Source: Pseudomonadota bacterium (GTDB lineage: Bacteria; Pseudomonadota; Gammaproteobacteria; GCA-001735895). Taken from it: DNA of 6,216 nt. Positions 2,881-6,216 of the stretch are shown in pieces. The stretch covers positions 1 through 6,216 of the forward strand of contig JACZQS010000154.1 in assembly GCA_022545625.1 (NCBI GenBank), read 5' to 3'. The translations under genes and the position numbers were made by a program. Position 1 is the first letter of the stretch. Each line of letters starts with the position of its first letter. Under the pieces are notes generated by a model, which did not search any database, was not told where the DNA came from, and saw only the letters and a program-made list of their open reading frames with translations.

Positions 2881-5734
2881 TGTACATGGTAGCCAGTCTT
2901 CGAACTGGAATGATATCTGTTACCACGCATGCGCAGATTGAAGAGGTACAAAAGGAACTCGAAATGTACGAGTCGGTGAAAACCCAATACCTGCAAGAGG
3001 AATCAAACGTCCAGGAGAAAAAGGTTTACGATCAAATTTTGAGTCAAATATATCTTTTAGAAACCGAGGCGAATGAGAATAAAAATCGTCTTTCCAAAGA
3101 ATTGAATGAACAAAAACTACGCGAGTCATCGTTAAACCAATATCAACAAATGATAGTGGCGATGATCGATGCCAACGCAATTGCGAAGGCAGAGGCGGCG
3201 AAAAAATTTACTTCGGAACAACAACAAAAAGAAGAGCTGGCGAAGGAAATTGAGCAAAAAAGCGAAGATGTCGCAACATTGGAAGAAAAACTGGAATTGG
3301 AAGTTGCCGAAAAGGCGGCTTTAAAAACCACACTCACCGAGGAAACCCTGAACCTGGAAGGTAAAATTCAGAATTTGACCGGTCAGCAGCGTGAAAGTCA
3401 AAACCAATTGGCGTCACTGGAAGACCTACTCGAAGCGAAGACCGCCGAAAAATCAGTGCTGGAAGATACCCTCGTCGAAGAAACTAAAAACCTCGAGGGA
3501 AAAATTAAGGAGTTGACCGGCCAGCAGAGTCAAAGCCGCGAAGAGCTGGCATCTCTAGTCGATCTGTTAGACAAGGAGACTGCTGAAAAAGCAGCCCTGA
3601 AAAATACACTGACTGAAGAAACAAAATTTCTCGAAGGTCAAATACAGGAATTAAAAGGTGAACAGAATTTAAACCAGAATAAGCTGGCACAGTTGGAGGG
3701 GCAATTAAAATCGGAGGCGGCCGAAAAGGCTGCTTTGGAAAGCACCCTGACCGAGAGAAGCATAAATTTCGAAGGTACGATTCAGGAATTGACCAGCCAG
3801 CAAAGCGAAAGCAAAGTCCGGTTGGCGGAATTACAGGAGCAGCTGAAATCGAAGGCGGCCGAAAAGGCGGCCCTGGAAAGTACGCTCGCACAGGAGACTC
3901 AGACCCTGGAAGGTAAAATCGAGGAGTTAAAAAAACAACAGGGTGAAAGCCAGAATCAACTGGCCTCGCTGGAACAGCAGTTACAAAAAGAGGCAGTCGT
4001 AAAGACGACTTTGAGTCAGGCGCTTGAACAGGAAACCCAGAATCTACAGGCTAAAATCCAGGAAATAAGCGATCTACAGAGTAAGAATCAATTCCAGGTG
4101 GCATCCCTGGAATCACAGATAAAAGGAGTGGCAGTCGAAAAAGCCGCCCTCGAAAGCACGCTTGCCGAGAGAACCAAAAACCTGGAAGGCAGAATTCAGG
4201 AGTTGCGAAGTCAGCAAGATCAAAGTCAAAACCAGCTGGCGACCCTGGAGTCAAAATTAGAAGGCGAGGCGGCCGAAAAAGCAGCACTCGAGAGCACTCT
4301 CGCCAGGGAGACCAATAGACTCTCAGGTACAATCCAGGATTTGAAAGGTCAGCAGGCTGAAAGTCAAAAAACGCTAGCAACCCTGGAATCAAGATTAGAA
4401 GGAGAAAAGGCTGATAAGGCGGCCTTAAAATCTGCGCTCACCAAACAAACAAAATTCCTCGAAGGTGAAATACAGGAACTGAAAGGTGAACAGGATGAAA
4501 ATCAAAATAAACTGGCGGCGCTGGAGGGTCAGTTAAGTTCGGCCGCAGCCGATAAAGAGGCGCTGCAAAAAGCGCTTTCTGAAGAAGCCAAAAACTTGCA
4601 AGGCAAGGCTCAGCAGTTAGCGGCATTAGAGGATCAGTTAAATAAAGGGGCAGCCGAAAAGGCGGCATTGGAAGAAGCGTTTGCCGATCAAACCGATAAC
4701 CTGGAGGGTAAACTTCAGGAATTAGCGGGCCAGAATGAAGCAGGCCAGGCGAAGTTAGCCTCACTGGGCAAACAGCTAGAAAATGCGGCAGCCGAAAAGG
4801 CAGCATTACAAAGTGCCGGAGCGGCGCAAGTCAAAGGCCTGGAAGACAAGTACGCGGGTTTGCAGGACCAGTTTGATAAAAATCAGGGCGAACTGGATTC
4901 GCTCGGGGATGCTCTTAAGGCCGGTGAAGATAAAATTGCGGCATTAGGCAAAGCACATGCTGATGAACTGGTGAATTAGGGAAAAAATACAAGGGTTTGG
5001 CTGATGAAGGTGCAGGGGTTCGCGATGAGCTTGCGAAGCTCGGTTCGGAACTCGGTGATGCGCGAAAACATTTGATGCAAACCGCAGATGATCTTGGCGC
5101 AGCCGAGGAGAAACTGGCGGATAAAACCAAGGAGTTAGAAGACGCTTTGAGATTAGCGAAACGGCGCGAGGACGTGGCCAAAAATATTAAGGATAATTTC
5201 GCTAACAATGGAATTGATGCCGATGTCGATGTTAAAACCGGTGATGTTATCCTCGACTTTGGTAACGATTACTTTGCTACCAACAGCCATACCCTCAGGC
5301 AGGGTATGGAAGACACGCTTCGTAAAGCGATTCCGGTATACGCGCGAAGCCTGTTTGGCACCGAGGAATCAGCCTCGGAAATTTCATCGGTTGAAATTAT
5401 CGGCTTCGCATCACCTACCTACGCTGGAAAACCTGTCGATCCAACCAGCCTCTCTAGCGACGACAGAATCGCGGTGAACTACAATCTGGATCTAAGCTAC
5501 AGGCGTGCGAGATCAATATTTGAATATGTATTTGATATAGAAAACATGGAATTCGATCACCAAAATACCATGCTGCCGTTAATTGAAGTGACGGGCAGAA
5601 GTTTTTTTTCTGAAGAGATAAAACCCGGTGATACCGGGAATTTATCGCTTGATGAATTTTGTGGGCAGTATAATTGCAAAAAAGCGCAACGTGTCATCAT
5701 AAAATTCGGACTGTTGGAACGAGGAGAGTCCTAA
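2776..5734 (+). CDS. Giant coiled-coil stator-like protein with C-terminal OmpA domain (whole gene, two apparent frameshifts)
   Basis: Read as one gene through two -1 frame changes (about 2805-2811 and 4967-4979) this gives about 986 residues. Order of parts: short polar N-terminus (1-23); Asp D24 followed by a single hydrophobic helix (about 25-43) in the context WAAYSDLFMVLAF; long coiled coil (about 50-800) including tandem repeats at 178-718; OmpA-like domain (about 821-979). The Asp at the start of the only membrane helix plus a C-terminal peptidoglycan-binding domain is the plan of MotB and ZorB, where that Asp carries protons. With the N-terminus inside, the coiled coil and OmpA domain would be periplasmic. 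No Pro occurs before about residue 854 and no Cys before 963, which suits an unbroken rod. The stop overlaps the next gene, a likely A-subunit partner. Both breaks are repaired by one added base in a homopolymer, so sequencing error is a real possibility. True mutation, or recoding at the first site, are alternatives. The stator role is inference. Confidence 0.7.
2805..2811 (+). other. A_AAA_AAG heptamer at the first frame change
   Basis: Counting from GTG 2776 the codons are ACA, AAA, AAG, so the heptamer sits exactly in the X_XXY_YYZ phase used for -1 slippage, as in E. coli dnaX. A -1 slip enters the frame of the membrane helix and coiled coil. No clear Shine-Dalgarno stimulator is seen 10-14 bases upstream, and no strong hairpin just downstream, both of which help in dnaX. 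A seventh A in the true genome would give the same protein with no recoding. Confidence 0.4.
2853..4979 (+). CDS. Membrane helix and coiled-coil repeat portion of the stator-like gene (longest open segment)
   Basis: This 708-codon open segment from ATG 2853 covers the membrane helix, the non-repeated coiled coil (about 110 residues rich in Glu, Lys and Gln) and all twelve tandem repeats. In frame upstream of 2853 it extends back through GTNWAAYSDLF, so ATG 2853 is internal to the helix and is not a good start. It lacks a ribosome binding site and would remove the key Asp. The segment ends at TAG 4977-4979. The last two sense codons before the stop (Val, Asn) lie beyond the likely frame change, and the coiled-coil sense continues in the -1 frame. 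Alternatively it could be read as a separate membrane-anchored coiled-coil protein, but then the OmpA domain would have no export route. Strong heptad character and lack of Pro make the coiled-coil call secure. Confidence 0.75.
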   Translation: MVLAFIFLLMYMVASLRTGMISVTTHAQIEEVQKELEMYESVKTQYLQEESNVQEKKVYDQILSQIYLLETEANENKNRLSKELNEQKLRESSLNQYQQMIVAMIDANAIAKAEAAKKFTSEQQQKEELAKEIEQKSEDVATLEEKLELEVAEKAALKTTLTEETLNLEGKIQNLTGQQRESQNQLASLEDLLEAKTAEKSVLEDTLVEETKNLEGKIKELTGQQSQSREELASLVDLLDKETAEKAALKNTLTEETKFLEGQIQELKGEQNLNQNKLAQLEGQLKSEAAEKAALESTLTERSINFEGTIQELTSQQSESKVRLAELQEQLKSKAAEKAALESTLAQETQTLEGKIEELKKQQGESQNQLASLEQQLQKEAVVKTTLSQALEQETQNLQAKIQEISDLQSKNQFQVASLESQIKGVAVEKAALESTLAERTKNLEGRIQELRSQQDQSQNQLATLESKLEGEAAEKAALESTLARETNRLSGTIQDLKGQQAESQKTLATLESRLEGEKADKAALKSALTKQTKFLEGEIQELKGEQDENQNKLAALEGQLSSAAADKEALQKALSEEAKNLQGKAQQLAALEDQLNKGAAEKAALEEAFADQTDNLEGKLQELAGQNEAGQAKLASLGKQLENAAAEKAALQSAGAAQVKGLEDKYAGLQDQFDKNQGELDSLGDALKAGEDKIAALGKAHADELVN
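3306..4928 (+). repeat. Twelve tandem 46-residue (138-base) coiled-coil repeats, one shortened to 35
   Basis: Each unit starts at a motif like AEKAALESTL, continues with ETKNLEGKIQEL, a QQ-containing polar stretch (SQNQLASLE) and ends near QLKSEA. Units 1-9 start every 138 bases from 3306. Unit 10 (4548-4652) has 105 bases. Units 11 (4653-4790) and 12 (4791-4928) are full length. Total 541 residues. Alignment of unit 10 places the missing eleven residues in the IQEL...QS part. Forty-six equals five heptads plus one eleven-residue hendecad, so losing eleven leaves five heptads and keeps the coiled-coil register. DNA identity between units is reduced by synonymous changes, so the array is not recent. 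A degenerate continuation follows after 4928. Confidence 0.9.
4997..5734 (+). CDS. C-terminal OmpA-like peptidoglycan-binding portion of the stator-like gene
   Basis: This open segment has sense back to about 4967, just after an in-frame TGA at 4964-4966. TTG 4997 is only the first possible start and is probably internal. Residues 1-70 finish the coiled coil. Residues 80-238 resemble an OmpA-like domain: opening strand GDVILDFGNDYF (82-93), strand SVEIIGFASP (131-140), signature NLDLSYRRARSIFEY (163-177) matching the N..LS..RA motif that lines the peptidoglycan-binding groove, then VTGRSFF (198-204) and the closing strand RVIIKF (232-237). The usual GHTD loop reads GFASP, so the Asp that contacts diaminopimelate in typical OmpA domains is not at its usual place. 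Two Cys (222 and 227) are the only ones in the whole reconstructed protein. As a free protein it would lack a signal peptide, which supports it being the end of the gene starting at 2776. The stop TAA overlaps the next ATG. Confidence 0.8.
   Translation: MADEGAGVRDELAKLGSELGDARKHLMQTADDLGAAEEKLADKTKELEDALRLAKRREDVAKNIKDNFANNGIDADVDVKTGDVILDFGNDYFATNSHTLRQGMEDTLRKAIPVYARSLFGTEESASEISSVEIIGFASPTYAGKPVDPTSLSSDDRIAVNYNLDLSYRRARSIFEYVFDIENMEFDHQNTMLPLIEVTGRSFFSEEIKPGDTGNLSLDEFCGQYNCKKAQRVIIKFGLLERGES
5722..5726 (+). promoter_or_regulatory. Ribosome binding site for the partial gene at 5734
   Basis: AGGAG lies seven bases before ATG 5734, inside the end of the OmpA-domain gene. Combined with the TAATG stop/start overlap it points to coupled translation and a fixed ratio of the two products. 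Confidence 0.7.
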
Positions 5735-6216
5735 TGAATACAAGCATAGTCGAGCTCATCAATTTAATCGTAATATATGCTACCGATTACCTGATGCCGT
5801 TCTTATTAATTTCTTTTATTATGGCGGTAGTGGTGCGCCTGTTGATCACCGTGATCATCAACCGGCAGAAAAGATTCGTCAAAGAATTCTGTAAAAGGGT
5901 GCATCATGACATCTTGACCAATCCGCATTCCAAGGGATCTTTCTACAATCTGGTCAAGCGTTTCCTCGCCCGCACCTATTTCGAGAGCTTTGAATTAAGG
6001 GCCAAGTACAAACGTAGGAACGAAGATCATTTAATGACCATTGGCGACCGGGTATTTTTAATCCAGGACGGCATCATTCGCCTGATCGACGATTACCTGA
6101 AACATGTAAAATACCTGCATAAAGATGCAAGACATCAACCTAATTTTAATGAAATTACCTCTAATGCTTTTGCTTCGAACCCTGTATTTAATCGTGTCAT
6201 GGGCCTCTTTTCGATG
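5734..6216 (+). CDS. Partial membrane protein, probable ExbB/TolQ/ZorA-like A subunit (runs off window)
   Basis: The first 161 codons are open to the window edge, so the C-terminus is missing. One hydrophobic stretch (about residues 9-42, core 20-42) is followed at once by a basic segment (NRQKRFVKEFCKRVHHD, 43-59) and a soluble, mostly helical-looking region of about 100 residues. Positive charge after the helix suggests an outside N-terminus and cytoplasmic loop, the topology of ExbB, TolQ and ZorA before their second and third helices. The visible end (NPVFNRVMGLFS) could lead into a second helix beyond 6216. No diagnostic proton-channel residues lie within the visible part, so the family call rests on topology and on the overlapping MotB/ZorB-like gene. 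It begins with a strong AGGAG and overlaps the previous stop (TAATG). It could also be an unrelated single-pass protein. Confidence 0.75.
   Translation, partial: MNTSIVELINLIVIYATDYLMPFLLISFIMAVVVRLLITVIINRQKRFVKEFCKRVHHDILTNPHSKGSFYNLVKRFLARTYFESFELRAKYKRRNEDHLMTIGDRVFLIQDGIIRLIDDYLKHVKYLHKDARHQPNFNEITSNAFASNPVFNRVMGLFSM

Noticed and set aside
3306..4928. CRISPR array or satellite DNA from the 138-base periodicity
   Set aside because: The periodicity is at protein level with divergent codons and no spacers; it is an internal coding repeat.
4964..4980. Programmed -1 frameshift at the second break
   Set aside because: No X_XXY_YYZ heptamer fits between TGA 4964-4966 and TAG 4977-4979; a missing base explains it better.
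3143..5208. Several antisense open frames of 60-130 codons opposite the coiled-coil gene
   Set aside because: They lie opposite repeat-rich coding DNA, have low-complexity Pro/Leu/Ser compositions mirroring Glu/Lys/Gln codons, and lack ribosome binding sites.
2776..5734. Zorya ZorB as a direct assignment
   Set aside because: The Asp helix and OmpA domain match the plan, but the giant spacer, B-then-A order and lack of visible ZorC/D or ZorE partners in the window prevent naming it Zorya.

Overview
The window looks like part of a chromosome from a free-living gammaproteobacterium with moderate GC. This rests on the paired small membrane protein and tandem-RCK potassium channel, which I recall from pseudomonads and relatives, and on the protein style. 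No species can be named from the sequence. All supported genes read on the + strand.

Layout. Positions 1-299 hold no gene I can support, but end in a leader with nested inverted repeats. Then come a four-helix membrane protein (300-683; DUF6394-like) and, 41 bases later, a two-helix K+ channel with two RCK/TrkA-N domains (725-2449). They are probably co-transcribed and form an ion-homeostasis unit. Positions 2450-2775 are an AT-rich gap with a good sigma70-type promoter (TTGACT, 16 bases, TACAAT) that starts a second unit. That unit holds a very large coiled-coil protein (2776-5734) and, overlapping its stop by one base (TAATG), the first 161 codons of a membrane protein that runs off the window end (5734-6216).

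The second unit is the interesting part. Read through two apparent -1 frame breaks, the large gene encodes about 986 residues. It has a short cytoplasmic N-terminus and one membrane helix preceded by an Asp (D24), in the pattern of the proton-carrying Asp of MotB/ZorB/ExbD-type stator subunits. About 750 residues of proline-free coiled coil follow, containing twelve tandem repeats (eleven of 46 residues, one of 35), and then an OmpA-like peptidoglycan-binding domain. The downstream partial protein has one N-terminal hydrophobic segment followed by a strongly basic soluble region, as expected for an ExbB/TolQ/ZorA-type A subunit. The inference is a stator-like, ion-driven motor pair in B-then-A order with an extreme spacer of roughly 110 nm if fully extended. 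I do not recognise it as a described system.

Caveat. The large gene is broken in this sequence at about 2805-2811 (an in-frame A_AAA_AAG heptamer) and again at about 4967-4979. Each break is repaired by one extra base in a short homopolymer. Sequencing error, real mutation and (for the first site only) programmed -1 frameshifting are all open. The intact flanking frames, the strong ribosome binding sites and the tight coupling downstream argue against an old pseudogene.
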